Part shown: piece after piece, positions 38,701-53,700 of the stretch | Layout of the letters: every line of letters begins with the position of its first letter | Numbering within the stretch: the first letter of the stretch is position 1 | Origin: Lutraria lutraria | Lineage: Eukaryota > Mollusca > Bivalvia > Venerida > Mactridae | Direction of reading: 5' to 3' | Assembly (NCBI GenBank): GCA_964023205.1 | Contig: OZ026842.1 | Coordinates: 37,401,501-37,465,500, forward strand | Length of the DNA stretch: 64,000 nt | Translations under genes and position numbers: made by a program | The notes under the pieces: model-generated | The model's database searches: none | The model's input: only the letters and a program-made list of their open reading frames with translations | What the model was told of the DNA's origin: nothing

Positions 38701-41700
38701 AAACTGCGCCTATAACAGATTCGGACAGATTCAAGAACGGGTCAAAAAGCGAATATTCGAGTATATTCGAATAACTTTATAGAACACTGAACTTTACTTG
38801 ATTCTATTCGTACCTTAACCTAGTTAACCTAAACACCGCCATAATACATTGCGTTATGATTACGTTTTATTTGAACTCTTTATTATTATCTTCATGTCCT
38901 CGCTATTGTATTCTTGTATTTTCAGATATCATACAAACATATTGTGCTGATCACCCGACGATGAGATTCCAGAGTCCCGATCATTGTGCCCAGTACTATG
39001 ATTGTAGTGACCACTCCTCCGCCTCGGGCATGGGCCCCTTTTTAAAAGAATGCCCCTTCCCTCAACTGTATAACCCTGTAACAAATATGTGTGCTGAAAG
39101 AGGCACCGTAAACTGTCTCGATAGATTTACCCCTAAAACTAAGTGTAAGTATATATTTTTTTAAATTTTATTATTTCCTTGTGTTTTATTGATGCCATTT
39201 TCAACAATATACATTTGTACTAGTTACATACGGCGGTTAGTTCACCCAATCAGTTTTCCTGGGTTGTAGTCTTACCACTACCCACCCTGCCATAAAAGTC
39301 AGCAACGTCTCCATATATGGAGGAAAATCGATACTTTTGTCTCAAAGATTGACGTGACCTGCCTCCTGCGACCTGGATTCGAACCCGGCAATCCGGATTT
39401 CAAGACCAGAGTACTTACCACTGAAACAGGACCGCAGCTAATTTGTATAATAATGAACTCAAAACCCCGACCATATACATCATGGGTTAATTAACTCTTC
39501 CCGCCACACAAAAATGCGATGTATTGAAACTGCGGATTTGACTGGAGAAGTCTCATACAACGTATTTCGTCTCCAAGTAATTAATGCATCCACAAATTAT
39601 ACTATAAAGTAGGCGGTTACCTCCGTAATGTAGGTGTGGCTGATAAGTACTGGTATGAAATCAGGCGCCCTTGTTGAGTGTGCAATGCGCATGACTAAAA
39701 TACTATTGACGAATCACCGTGGTCAGTATAAAACTGTACGAATATGAAGTAAAATAAATTAACTAAAGGTATGATTATATCAAATCAGAAACAAATAAAA
39801 CACGGAAGTCTTGAACCAACTGGCTGGCACAAGGAGAGCAAATCTTGCAAACAACACTACACGTCATCAACAAACTAATGACGTCGAATAAATATGCTTG
39901 ATGTGGCTGGCCAGACATTCGTTCACATTGCTGTAGTTATAAATACAATCGAAATTACAGGACTGTCTTTGAATTTGACGAATATTTATGTTGTTACGCA
40001 TAACATATTCGAAGAAATCGCCCGAATATATTTACATAATTACATGACAACAATCACTTATCATTGTGATGCAGGGCTAGGAAGAAAAAGCTACAAACAG
40101 CATGGATGTTTACTGTTTGAATCTACATATTTTCTGTCAACATAAATAAAAGCAACACAATGTCATATTAATAAATAATGCACCAACATATGACAGGTTT
40201 ATGAAACATAATTATTCACGTTGATAAAATATTGAAGTGAAACTGGCATTCGGTCCTCAAACAATACAACAGCATTTTCATCTACCATGGACCTAAGAAT
40301 CGGGGTTGGGTAGATAGGGATAGCCCCAGAAACTGCTTCCTACAGGCCTCATACTCGTATACGTTTTAATGAAATATCTTGTTTTAAACCAATTGTTATG
40401 GGGTTTAACTGGGATTCGCCTGGCTTATCAGCCAATCAGGCTACAGATCAAAATATAGCTCATCCCCAAACAATTGAAGGGAGTTGTAGAACTCAGAGAA
40501 GGGGAGACTAGTTTTATGTTTAGACCAGATAAGATCCAAAATTAGATGTCAATAAATTTAATACAATAAATAATAGTTGTTTATATTTTAACATAAGACA
40601 AGGAGATAATTACGTAACACAATGTCTTAAAATCATTTATATAGTGTTGACTGTGCGCGCATTTTGTTCATACAATCATCTTGTTGGCTAGGTTTGGCGA
40701 TGGAAGTAATTTCATCTTTTACACATAAGGAATGTACCACTGAATGATAATAGCCAGAGTGAAGTGTGCTACTAAACTCTTAAATATTTAACAAATCACC
40801 CGAGAGTATAGATACCAATAGTTATTGATAGGTTTTTAAGAGCAGTTTAAATGTTTAGTAATTCACTGTTTTGAACTGTTTAACACTCCATCGAAAGATT
40901 TGCCCTTTGTTCAAAACAACATTGAAAACAACAGGTGCATACACTTTACAAAAACAACACTACATCACTAGTAAACTTAAAACAATGTAATTGATATACC
41001 ATTCAAATTACAATTAGGCGTAAAAGAATTGTTTGTTTCTAGTTAGTCGACCTAATCAATCTTTTCTCACGACCCTAGACTTTTTATTGGGTTCGAGGAA
41101 CGATGCATCGACATTCTCACTGTTTTGCCTTTCCATACGCTTTCAAGAGCAAAAACAAACCCCTCCCGGTCTACCTATCCTACTTTTAATGAGCATGTAA
41201 CAAGAAACAAACACATCTAGGCCTTATTGAGTAATGAAACAATAAAGAAAAAATGAACACACCCAAGATCAATGGAAAATCAGATTGAATACGTTTGATA
41301 GATTTACTAGTGTGTTATTTACACTCGTCAACAAGACGGAAGCAGTCTGTTATATTGACAGATTAAGACATTGTGTGATTAAGATTTAATGTGCTTAAAT
41401 GTCACTTCTAATTAGAAAGGTGACTTTACTTAATGATCACGGTTGATCACTTAAATGAATTAATTGAAGTACTAGTTTTTACACTATTAATCTTATAACG
41501 TGTAAAACACTATATGCATAAGCAAATTAAAACAATACTTATCTATTAATACGTAATTTAGCTCTAGACAACTTGGTCCTCCTGTTTGGTTCCGTGGAAG
41601 CATGTATCATACATTATCCATGTGGTCTGCCTAGAGGTTACCACGGACGCGTCATTCATTAGATTATCAAGGCCTGTTTGTCCGAAAATGGTAATATTTC

Positions 41701-44700
41701 GCATGTAAACAATGTAAAAACATCAGCACAATAGGACAAGGGCACCCACAAGAAGTAAGGGCAACAGAAATACTGGTAATAATCAGATCAACAACCTCTG
41801 CATTAACAACAAAAGCAACAAAAATAGCAACTGCAGAAGCAGCAGAAACAACTAAAGCAACAGTTGACAGCAACAACAGCTACAATGAAAACAAAGGCAA
41901 CAGCAGTATTAACAAACAACTGGTAACAGCAGCAACAACAACAGATGACAACATCAACATTAGCAACAGCTACAACAAAAACACTAGGAGCAGCTGCTTT
42001 GTCCACAACAACAATGAAAGCAGATTACAACATCAACAGCAACATCAAAAACAACAGGTGACAGCAACAACATGTACAACAAAACAAAAGCAATAAGAGC
42101 AGCTACACCATTAGCAACAACAACAGCCTAGAAATGATAATAGCAGTAACTTGATAACATCTTTTTCATATTTCAGGTGATTATGTACAACATACCGGCA
42201 CGGGTGTGGCATGTGAAGAAATAAGTACACCTGGCTGTGATGGTATGCCTGATGGTCCGAACTCATACCCTAATCGTCTACTTACACCATATTACCTCAT
42301 GTGCCAGGGTAGTAAAACTATAGGTACAAAGACTTGTATTGATGGACAAGTGTTTGATCCAATATTGTTGACTTGTACAAAAGAAATAGATAGATGTAAG
42401 TATAAATACTCACCGACTTCATTACGTTTCCGATCTAATCTCCAATGATTTTTTTGTAGTTTTATATGTTAGTAACCAAATCCTGTTGCAGGAAAATTTT
42501 AAATATTGGTCAAAGCGAATATGCCAATTTTATATGATATTACATTTCGGAAGTGATATATTTTATAATTATTAAATCTTTTTTCCTTTTAAACTTTTAA
42601 CAACCATGAACTTTGATTGTAATTGACCTTTCAAACATTTTGTATTGTGTTCTGAAATAGGATATAGACATTACAGGTACATGTTTATAAGGTATAAAGC
42701 TATATCTGACAGTCATATTGTTGGCAGAATAATATTAATTGATAAATATCATAAGAATCATATCCAAGTACCGAAATTAACCGATAATGAATATTGGAAG
42801 CGACCAAGCAACTTTAAAATTAATAGAAACGAAAGGGGATACTTGGGAAATTAAATCTTCTATTCCAAGGTAAAATACTGTGTTGTTTATAATATCTTAA
42901 GAAAGCGAGGGGCATGTTCGATTTCAGCAAACGCTACTTGAATCGTTAAACAATGGAATATAATTTAGATAATATTTATTCCGAAAACTTGTCACAAATT
43001 ACAGAGACAGCCTTTTGAGAAAACAACGAAAGGTTATGGAAGCAATGTAAACATTTATATAGCATGTCTTGTCAGGTATAGCTTTATACACTTAAAAGAA
43101 CACCTTCTTTTCTTTCTAAAATCTAGTATCTATCGAGATTTTCTGTGCCCAACATATGGATGAACGAATTGATAACCCAGCAAACTGTGCCAAATTTATA
43201 GACTGTCGTTCCAACATTAATCACGCCGAATTAGGGCGACACCAAGGGGAATGTCCATATCCCCAGCTGTACTCAGCCAGTACACGCAGATGTGAGGACT
43301 TTCAAAAGGTTTCTTGTACAACAAGATATGAGCCTAAAGCACCATGTAAGTTTTCAATATCATCATATATTAACTAGAGCCACTTAAAGATTGACCAAAA
43401 GCTGTACGCTGGCGGGATCATTTGCAACAGCGTCCAAAGATGTCCACATTTTTTCTGCTTTTTCTATTACCATTTTGTTCGATATCTCATTAGAATCAGG
43501 GGCAAATTATCTAATTATATTTATGACATGATATTCGCTCTAGGTTGGCTTATTGAGAAAACCTAGTGTGTAAAGAATTTGGATTTGCAATTATTGCTTT
43601 ATCGTAGGTTCCATACCAGTCGTTCACTTTTATGACAAGAAAATTGCGTACTTTGTTACATGTTTCAAATACCACGTGATTGTCGTGTGATTTTACAGGT
43701 GAATACGCGAGCCAGTTAGGAGGAAGTAGCATCCAATCTTGTATGGCGACATACCACAGTTGTGTTGGACTACCGGACGGCCCAAATGCGATCCCCGGTA
43801 CAACTACAAAATATTTAATGTGTCTAGCTGAACGTACGATGGACGTAACAACGTGTCCAAATGGAAACACCTACGACCCCAACTTGAAAGTCTGTACACA
43901 GTCAACAGGACAAGGTAAGAATGCATGAAGATGTCAACGATGAAGCGAAAAGATATTCGTCTATTTTAATGAATTTTGATTGAAGGTACTATGATAGAAC
44001 AAAAATTCATTCTTTTGGTCTTACGATTTCATGAAATATTTGTGCCCATTCATAAATGTGGCGACAAAATCTGTTGAAACTTGTACTTCAATAAATATAT
44101 ATTGATTATATTGTATAGAAAAAAAATATACACCAGATGGAACAAAACTAACCTATAATTTTTAGAAATCATGATTTAGTTATGCCATTGTTGACGCCGG
44201 GACAATTATAGGGTCTAGACTTCAGTTTCATCTAAAATAATCAGATTTTTATAAGGTACAGTCAATCCTGTGCACAAAGGCATTCATTGGCAAAGTCGAA
44301 TTGTGGCCTTTATTGATCGTGGGTCTTAATACGGATGTCATTTTGTTCTAAATAATCAATGATTGTTTGTAAAAGAGTGACCTTTATCTGAAAGGTGACC
44401 TTTATTCGGAGGTAGGCGCTAACACAAGTTTTACTGTAATGTATTCTTTGTATTCGAGAGTAATCAGTAAAAATTGAAATGTACAAATAGCACACAGCAC
44501 ATTTACAGTGGTAAACAATTGTAAAGCATTGTATGACAGCATGTGCAGTAAAACCCTAGAAAACCGGACTCCCTAAACACCAAAATTCTCTGAAAAGTGG
44601 ACGAATTTTCGAGTCCCATTTTTTTCAGAATTTATCAAAAGTTCTCAGAAAACCGGAATTCTCGGGAAACCGAACTTTTAGCCCAGTCTGAAAGGGGTAC

Positions 44701-47700
44701 CATTTTGAGGGGTTTCACTGTACTTATTATATTGCTTAATATATACTACCGTGGTGTATAAGTTCACGGGAATCTGTTACACACTTTAACACTGGTCTTA
44801 TCACATTTTATAGGTACGCTAAAAAATTTACTAAATCAAGTTTATGTCAAAAAAATCAAAAGTTATTTTTTTAGTTACCACGTTTAGAGTACTACAAATC
44901 ATTCGGATATTGTCGGATATTGTCCCTACATGTCCCATTATTCTTACCAAACGTATGCGTATGCTAAATATAAAAATGAAATTAGTATGCATTTTATATG
45001 ACAAATAATGATATCACTGTTACATGTCATTGTGCAAATGACAGTTACTGCAAAACAAGTCGTTTATAATATTACATTAATTACGTGGGCAAATTATATA
45101 TGAGCTCACGTTTTCAACATGACACTTTCTAACATGAGTTATCTTAGGCAATCAAGTTCAATATGTTATTTTTTGGAAGTTGACGAACAAAAAAAAACTT
45201 ATTTAATCATTTTATGGCACACAATCTGTATAAGTTTAACTGCAGTAAACAATAACGCTCATTGTCAGATGTGACTTGTAACTGAATATAACTAAGGCCC
45301 TGCAGTTGTCGCTAGTTAACAATATGAGTTATTGTCATGCATCCGAAATCGTGATAAAATTTATATAATAAACGACTTATGTTGTCATGAATCATGAGGT
45401 ACATTCAAAACAACACGATGCATAAATTCTTCATAAATTCCATAACATACAGATGTACGTACAGTCAAACATAGCGTAAAGACCAACTCACTATATAAAT
45501 CAGCTTATTAAAACGATCAGTTAATTTCCAGGACCGGTTTATAATAGTTTTATCATATCTTTTTTATCGTAACTTGATATTGAGATATTAACTGGTTCCC
45601 GTTCCATGTTGCAGTGCACCATAGGTTTTGTACATACAAGTCAACGGGAACCAGTTTTAATGAGATATCATCTCTGTATTTAGACCGGTAATCCGGTCCA
45701 GAAGGTGGATTTGATATTGATATTTGCTAACGCTAAGTATTGGGTGTGGGGGTTCAATATCTTGTCCTTATTCGTACAACCGAAATACGATATTTGTTAG
45801 AAACTCTTAAAAAAATTTGAAGGTCCCGATATTTAGAGTAAATACAGTAAACTCCCCAAAAATCGTACCCCTTTCGGATTAGGCCAAAGTTCGGTTTTCC
45901 TAAAATTCCGGATAATTTCTGAAAATTATAGAAAAAAATGGACTTGAATTCTCTCCATATACGTATATATATGTACATGAAAAAATTAATACAAAAAAGA
46001 GAAAATACCATAGTGGGTCAGCATATAGATTTAAATTGCAGTTAGTCAATGTACGTGCGTTTTGTTCGATCGCATTAATTTGTTGTCTGCTATTTTCATT
46101 GACCATTCACGGAAACCCAACCTCTAAAAATTGCACCCTTGTATGGGAAATCAGGCTGCTTGGATAAATTGTTGATAAAACAAACTTTCTTTAATCGCAC
46201 AAGTGTACGTACGTATTATTTGTTATTCACCAGAAACGCTGTATAAAACAATGTGGTTTATTCCATCCGTAGGTTTGGTAGAAAGGGAATGTATGCAGAA
46301 CCCTTACGCTCTTTTACCGGACCCTAAAAACTGTGCCAGATACTACAATTGTAGCCAGGTGATCACACTGCCAAGCTTGGAGAAATATCAAGGAGAATGT
46401 GACTATCCATTACTGTTTAATTTGGACACAATGGCATGCGATGATTTCGAAATTGTTTTATGTAAAGAACGAGTCGAGCCAAAGGCACCATGTAAGTATA
46501 CATTCTAATAATATTTTTACTATCATGTCGCCAACCATGGTTCACTTGCACTCGAGGATAAAACACCTCACTGGAGTACCAGTTGGAAACTCGCGCACAG
46601 TACAAACATTTGTCAAGTTTCTAACCTTATCAGAATCAAATGTCTATCGTTATGCTGAGGCAGATAGTTACCTTGTAGATTGATATAATACTTAGAACTT
46701 GTGAGCAAACGCCTATGCAGGGTTTCAAAATTTGGAATGGGGTAGTTTATTGTTCATAAAAAGTCAGACTTTTCAAGTTTTTACAAATAGCGGGAGTATA
46801 ACCTTCGACCTTAAGCTTCTATGTCGATGTTTGAAACGTTTTGTTGCAATTGCTGGAAAACTGGCTAGCCAAAGTCATTGTAAGCTTACTGATAACTAGA
46901 TGTTCTTTTGCATAAGTTGTTACTTCAATAATGTCATGAGTGTACTATTACTGCTACGTATTTCTTTCTTAACATATAATCCAGACAGTTTGGTTTGTGT
47001 TTGTGAATATTTCGAGTTTGACGAATAATCTCATGAATTCGAACAGACAAGAAAAAAAAAGAATTCATGTAGCAAATATCGACTTTTGCTTTTCTATTTG
47101 TTTCATAATTAGGCGACTACCTCTTAGCTACAACCAGATGTGAGGGTCCATTGTGCGCGCTCCCGTGTCTCGAGAGATCTCCAAGCTGCGTTGGAATGAT
47201 AAACGGAAACAATACATACCCAGGACGTGATTTATCTCCCTTTTATATGACCTGCCTAGGGGAGAGAACTCAGACAGTTGGTATTTGCAGATTTGGTGTA
47301 TATGACCCAACTCTCAGAGCCTGTACGACTGAGTTAGATCCAGGTAACCAGCATGCTATCTTACCTTGTTATGTTTGTTTACAAATTTTGACGGTCAATT
47401 AAAGACTTTGTAAGCAATTAAGTATGGTTGCTAATTGGTGCCATTTGGTCGTGCTGAACCAGTAAATACATAAACCAATGTTGTTATATACATGAACGTT
47501 TGAAGGGATATAAAAACTGGTCAAATTCAACAAAAGGCGCTTATCATACATGCACACTTGTTCAAGTCGAACTGTGTTTGGCTGAAGACTTAAAGCTTAT
47601 GTTTGTCAGAGTTATCTGTAGTTTTGTAGATCGTCATAAACTGTACAAAGTTTACAATAGCTGAATGTTCTCCTTTACTTTAAGCAAAAGGTACATGAAC

Positions 47701-50700
47701 ATTTCAAAATGATCACACTATTGCGAATCGTTTATTATAACTTCTATCGACAAACTTATCAGTCTTTGTCTGACAAACAAGTAGCATTGTAAAAATAAAT
47801 ATATAACATTAGTACACTCAGAAACCGGCTGAAAGTAACAAACAAGCCGATATCTCGGACACTACTAGTATATGTACTTTTGTTGTAAGACATTGATGAA
47901 TTTGTTCGATGGTATTCCTTATTCTGTTTTGGTAAGAAGTTGCGATTAGTGAATAAGACAAAATATTCTCTCAATCATATACGTACATGTATATGAAATC
48001 AACCAATCAACGATACAGCGCATTTACTTCCATTATTTATGTCAAATTCAGTGTACACAACATTCACGATATGAGTTAGGACACATTTATACTTTCCCTT
48101 CATTATAATCACTTTCAGTGTCAATCCAAAACTTCTGCGTGAAGAATCCAGCAGGGATAATTCCACACTACACTAACTGTGCCAGATATTACAACTGCAG
48201 CACGGTTGCTGCTCTCCCGGGTGCCAAAAGTTACCAACATGAGTGCTTATACCCGCAATTGTTCAATCTGGACGCCATGACGTGTGACCCTTACCAAAGC
48301 GTTCAGTGCACTTTCAGACTTGAACCCAAAGGACCATGTAAGTATTATATATTACAAGCCATACATGTATAAAATATCTATGTTATGATAGACTTGCAAT
48401 GTCAATGGTTAGAATATGTTATTTGTACTATATAATTGTCTTAAATCGCGGAGATATGTAACAACTAAATATACTATCAGGTTATTGCAGGTTAGCAATA
48501 AATAAAATTTCAAGATTTTATATAAATTTCTTGACATCGCACGTTCAAATAAAGCCACTCTGAGCTACATTTGAAAGAAAATCTACAAAATTTAAAGCTA
48601 CGCCTTCTATTGGTAGGGTGTGGCTAGACATTATTTACTTGTATGTGCCCTTCATATGTTGTCAGGGTATAGTCTCCCGGACAGTTTGCGACGATCGCAT
48701 GCTTTAGATTGTATTCTGGAACCTTTTTACGAGAAAATAAAATCATTTAGACTTCTATGAAGGATGACTGTAGTGTGTGAAGAAATATCAAATGTTTTGA
48801 TTACTCGTTAGGGTCAATCATTTGTATATAATCCTTAAAGAGATCGCCATTTTATGCACATCATTATTTGTAAAATATTATAACAATCTTCATGTATTTG
48901 GATAGGTGAATATTTACAAAACCAGGCGTGTCCAACAGGAAGTAACACGTGTTTGCCGTGCGAACAGAGAATCCCAAGCTGTGCAGGTCTCCAGAATGGT
49001 AATAACTCATTTGTAGGACGAGATAATTTCTACGTTGTATGCCAAGATGAAAGGACAATATTTGTCAGAGAGTGTGTAGGTGGAACCTTTGATCCTCTCA
49101 GCCGTGCATGCAAGGAAATACCAATGGGTCCAGAATTTGATATCAGTAAGTTTACGATTAATTCATTTGTATAATTACTTATAACTCATTAATAAGCTTA
49201 ATTAATAGCTAGCGGAATATCATTCATAGAAATTACTTCTGGTATGAAGAAATGTACCCTATCATCGTTTATTTGAGTTTGATAGAATAAGTGCCTCCGT
49301 GGTCGTGTCGATTGGTTATGATCTCTCTATGACTAGTAGTCGCTAGCCTCTTACCGCTGTGAGTTCGATTCACACCCGGTACTAAACACGTATGAGGTAC
49401 TGTCCAGCTAAAGTACAGAGGAACAGTAGTTCTGTCCAGATGTATATGTTGGGTCATTCACCATCAATAAAGCTGGAAAGTCGCCACAAGCGCCCTGGCT
49501 GTTGGTTTTATTTCATAGTTTAGGTGATTGTCAAATTACAATCGGTGTATTACATTATGGGGTATTCGAACAAAATCAGCACGACAACTTGGAGCTGCCT
49601 TTTTCCTTTTGGATATTTTTGTCGCGTCGTTTGTCTCACTGGCAGAGCCACCACTTGACTTTAATGTAGCATTACATAGGATGACACACTGAGTCCGAAC
49701 GCTCTTTAGGACACTTAAATATTTAAAAAAAACTGTTGAACCAGTGTAAAGACGTTGAACCAAAATGATATTATCTAGAGATGTTTTATATTAATGCTGT
49801 ATTACAAACCTATTTTACTTATGTTGGAAATGGAACAAATTAGAAACACGTGGTCATTATTCACAATTTGTCTTTAAGTCAGATTACACTAAACATGTAA
49901 AAATGGACAAGTTGTCAAAATTCAGAAGTTACATCCAGCTTGATATTAACAGCGATCTTTTAATGTAAAATATTCTTACTTACGTTTATCTTCCTCATTT
50001 CAGATCAGCCAATTATATACTGCACGGCCTACCCAACAGATATTGTAGCTAGTAGCCAGTCGTGCGCTCAGTACTTTGATTGTTCCATGCAGCTTACAGG
50101 GCTTGGCAACTTCAAGAAGGAATGTCCATACCCTCAATTATTTGACGCTATAAGTAAGAGTTGTCTCCCTTACCATATGGTCAACTGTGACGTCAGATTT
50201 GCACCCGTCGAGCCATGTAAGTCATAATATATACTTCGTTTGAACTCACCTATAGAACGCGGCACTTTCATGAGTTTTATAATAGAAAATGTATAAGACC
50301 GTAAACTTATTACCGGTATCACCTTTTGCACCAAAATAAACAAATGATGTGGATTCATAATCAAGTTGAAATCTCAAAAGAACTTTAAAGTCGATCCGAA
50401 AATGAATACTACATGTACATGTAGTTATAATGAAATGGTATGCACATAGAGTGGTCTTACCGTATATAAGTCGATAGCAATCTACCTTCATACAGCGCGC
50501 CTATAGGCCTATTCATTGATCGGAGATTGAACAGATATATATTGAATAAATTCTGGATTGCCGGCTTGTACACACGAGTTATCATTTGATGAATGTCGAT
50601 ACAGTTACTAGTTCTTATCATTGTTATTCTAATTAATTTCCGCATTTAAGATAGAGTGGCAGAGTCATGATCAGAGTTAATTTACCAAAATATTAATGCA

Positions 50701-53700
50701 GGTACCTTTCGTGGAGTGCGAGGTAGGATTCAAGACTATTTGACTTTTTGTTCTGGCCCAATATGTTTTAATATTTACTTGTAATATCATCAATCTAACC
50801 TACAGGTGAATATGAAGCAAATCTCCAGTGCCCGGATGTTGGCCCCTGTCCTCCTTGCAGAAATAGATTTGTAAGCTGTAAGACTAATCTGAATGGAAAC
50901 TACACTATTGCGGGACGTCCGTCCGAGTATAAGATGTGTATTGACGGCCGTACCATTGAGGTCAGACAATGCGCTGGTGGTGGAGTGTATGATCAAGTTT
51001 TAGGAGGCTGTCAGATCTCTTTTAATCCAGGTATCTTTTTAATCCAATTTCAGTTTATCAATTCTGCAGTCCGCTTTTTAAATTAAAACGGGCTAAAGAA
51101 AAGAAAAAAAACGGGCTCAACGAAAGCGATCGTTTCATTGGTTAATTTTAAATATATGCATAAATCAATTTAAAGATTACGTCACACCGGAATGGTGTCT
51201 TTGCTATGCTGCTTCAGTGACGACGAAATGGGCCAAGAAGCGTGTTAAGTTCGCCATAAGTGTGGTACAATAAGTGTGATGGAAACGTCAGACACTGTGC
51301 TGTGTTGGATATGGTCGAGCACACGCCAAGGTTCGGCGATTTGACATGGAAAGCGTTGAGAACGCTGTCGACTCGCGAAGATCGTGGACAACTAGCGCCG
51401 TACATAATAGAGTCAAAGCCGACTTCAAACTGTTTTCGCATGAGGATGTTAACATGTAATGTCTAAAAAACTTTATCACACTGATAAATTTATGTTTATG
51501 TTTTTTTTAAATTTTTTAGACCAGCCTGGACCATATTGTAGCGTGTACCCTAATGCTTTAATGTTAAACCCAATAAACTGTGCCCAGTTCTATGACTGTC
51601 GCCAGAGAAACACGATGTTTGGAAACTTTCTCAGAGAGTGTCCATACCTCCAGCTTTATTCAGATGTTGACAAGACATGTCAAAGCTTTGACAGAGTCAA
51701 CTGTGGTGTTAGATTCGAACCAAAAGCACCATGTAAGTATAATCATCCATTAAATCAACTTTAATCAGGGCCGCCGTAGTCAGATTTGAATAAATGTTTT
51801 GCGCACAAGCGAAGAGAAAATGTTTAAGCAATTGGTGGAAGATAAAAGAATACAACATTCTTACTTACGAAACAATAATTTTTATTTTTCTAAATTCTGT
51901 TGTTTTTTTCAAAAGTCCACCTCATTTAAGTTTGATATCAAATTTTGGTCAAATGGTCAATTTGACTTTCTGTTTAAGGTACTGATTGCGGTTTGAAAGA
52001 TTGCCTAAATCAGACATAGTGTATGTCCGTTTTAATGATATATAATGCATCGTTTTAACTTTCACTAAAGGTGACTATCTTCAAAACAAGCAATGTTATG
52101 ATCCAAACGGATGCCCACCATGTGAACAGCTGAAGCCAAGCTGTGTAGGACTTCCAGATGGCAACAATACGTTTATTGCACGACCAAAGGAATATATTGT
52201 GTGCGCAGCTGAGAGAACTATTGCCATGCAGTTGTGTGAGTTTGATTATGAACCAACCCGACGAGAATGTGGCCAAGACATGTGTAAGTACATCATGACT
52301 ATTTGTCAGTTCAGTATAAATACATTGGTTAGGCTAATTCCAATGTTGTATCGAGTTTTATCAAACGTTAGAAGCTTAAGTTATGATAAACGAGCCTGAT
52401 GTTATTCATGATATAAATATCGCTTTTCTTCTTTTCAATTAAACCCATTCTTTGTAATAAAAAAAACATTGTACAAGTATTGGGTATTTTTAGATTTTTT
52501 TCGAAATATTTTTTATTTAAGTCCCTATCTTCCAAAGACTAGTAAATCAATTTCATTTTACGACTGGCTTATTTTTCATTTGACCTGATAATCGGTAGGT
52601 CTTTCATTCGATGTAATATAATGTAACAACTGCTTTCAAATTCCAGCAAATCCTCAGATATTTTGCTCCCTCTTACCAAATGATATTTTGATGCACCCAA
52701 CAAGATGTGGACAGTATTATGACTGCAAGAGACCAAACAGTAGATTTGGAGAGATTTACCTACAAGAATGTCCATATCCAGCTTTGTTTGATCTGAACAC
52801 CAAATCCTGCCTAGATTTTACGGAAGTCATCTGTGGACAACGTGTAGAACCTATTGCCCCTTGTAAGTATTAACAACATTAACAGTCTATTCTGCTATTT
52901 AAGGAAGATCATTAAGATATGGCCCACTGCCGTTCGTCCGCGGTTTATTTGTTTCACTATACAAACAGTTTGCATGTTGGCTTTTTCCAATATTTTTTTG
53001 TCATTCCAAAAACTTATATCATAAGGCTGTTCTGCTAAATTCTATAGTAATATTAATATTTCCATTAACTCTGGCCATTTCAGAGTATTTATAACAGTAT
53101 ATAAGTACGTTAACATTACAATCAAATTCAGATAATAAGGAAATGGAGACATGAATGTTTGGTTATTGTCTTCTTTTCTTCATCTGCGTTGTAACGTTTA
53201 TTCAAAATGAATTACATGTATTCAGTTACTAGGTATTCGATTCGCGAATATTAGCGAAAATAAAACTAACGCGAATAAAACCAGTTCTACAGTACTCAAT
53301 CGCGTTTCTTCTGCTTCATGGTGTTTCTCCAATATAAGTCCTTGCTTGATATTTATATAAATGTGCATTTAATAAATATATCAATTAAATCCTCATCTAC
53401 ATTCCATAGGTGACTACCAGGCTCACGGATGCCAAGGTCAAGGTCCAGGCTGCTTGCCGTGCACAGAAAGGTTTGTATCTTGTGTCGGCCGCATGGATGG
53501 TAACAACAGTTACCCAGGAGAAGAAATGACCACAAAATACTCAGTTTGCCAGAGTGGACGTACTGTTGGCGATGGTTACTGTAGTGGCGGATATTTTGAT
53601 CCCATTAGAAGAATCTGCGCCGACAGACTGGACTCAGGTTTGTAATCCAAGTATTTGAAGCGGAAAAAGAAAATCTCTTGCGATAAAATATCGATAAAAG

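Noticed and set aside
51230..51466. Extra exon or gene fragment in intron 11 (complementary open frames, higher GC)
   Set aside because: No recognisable domain, no fitting splice sites in phase 1, and both strands are open; probably an old insertion of unknown type.
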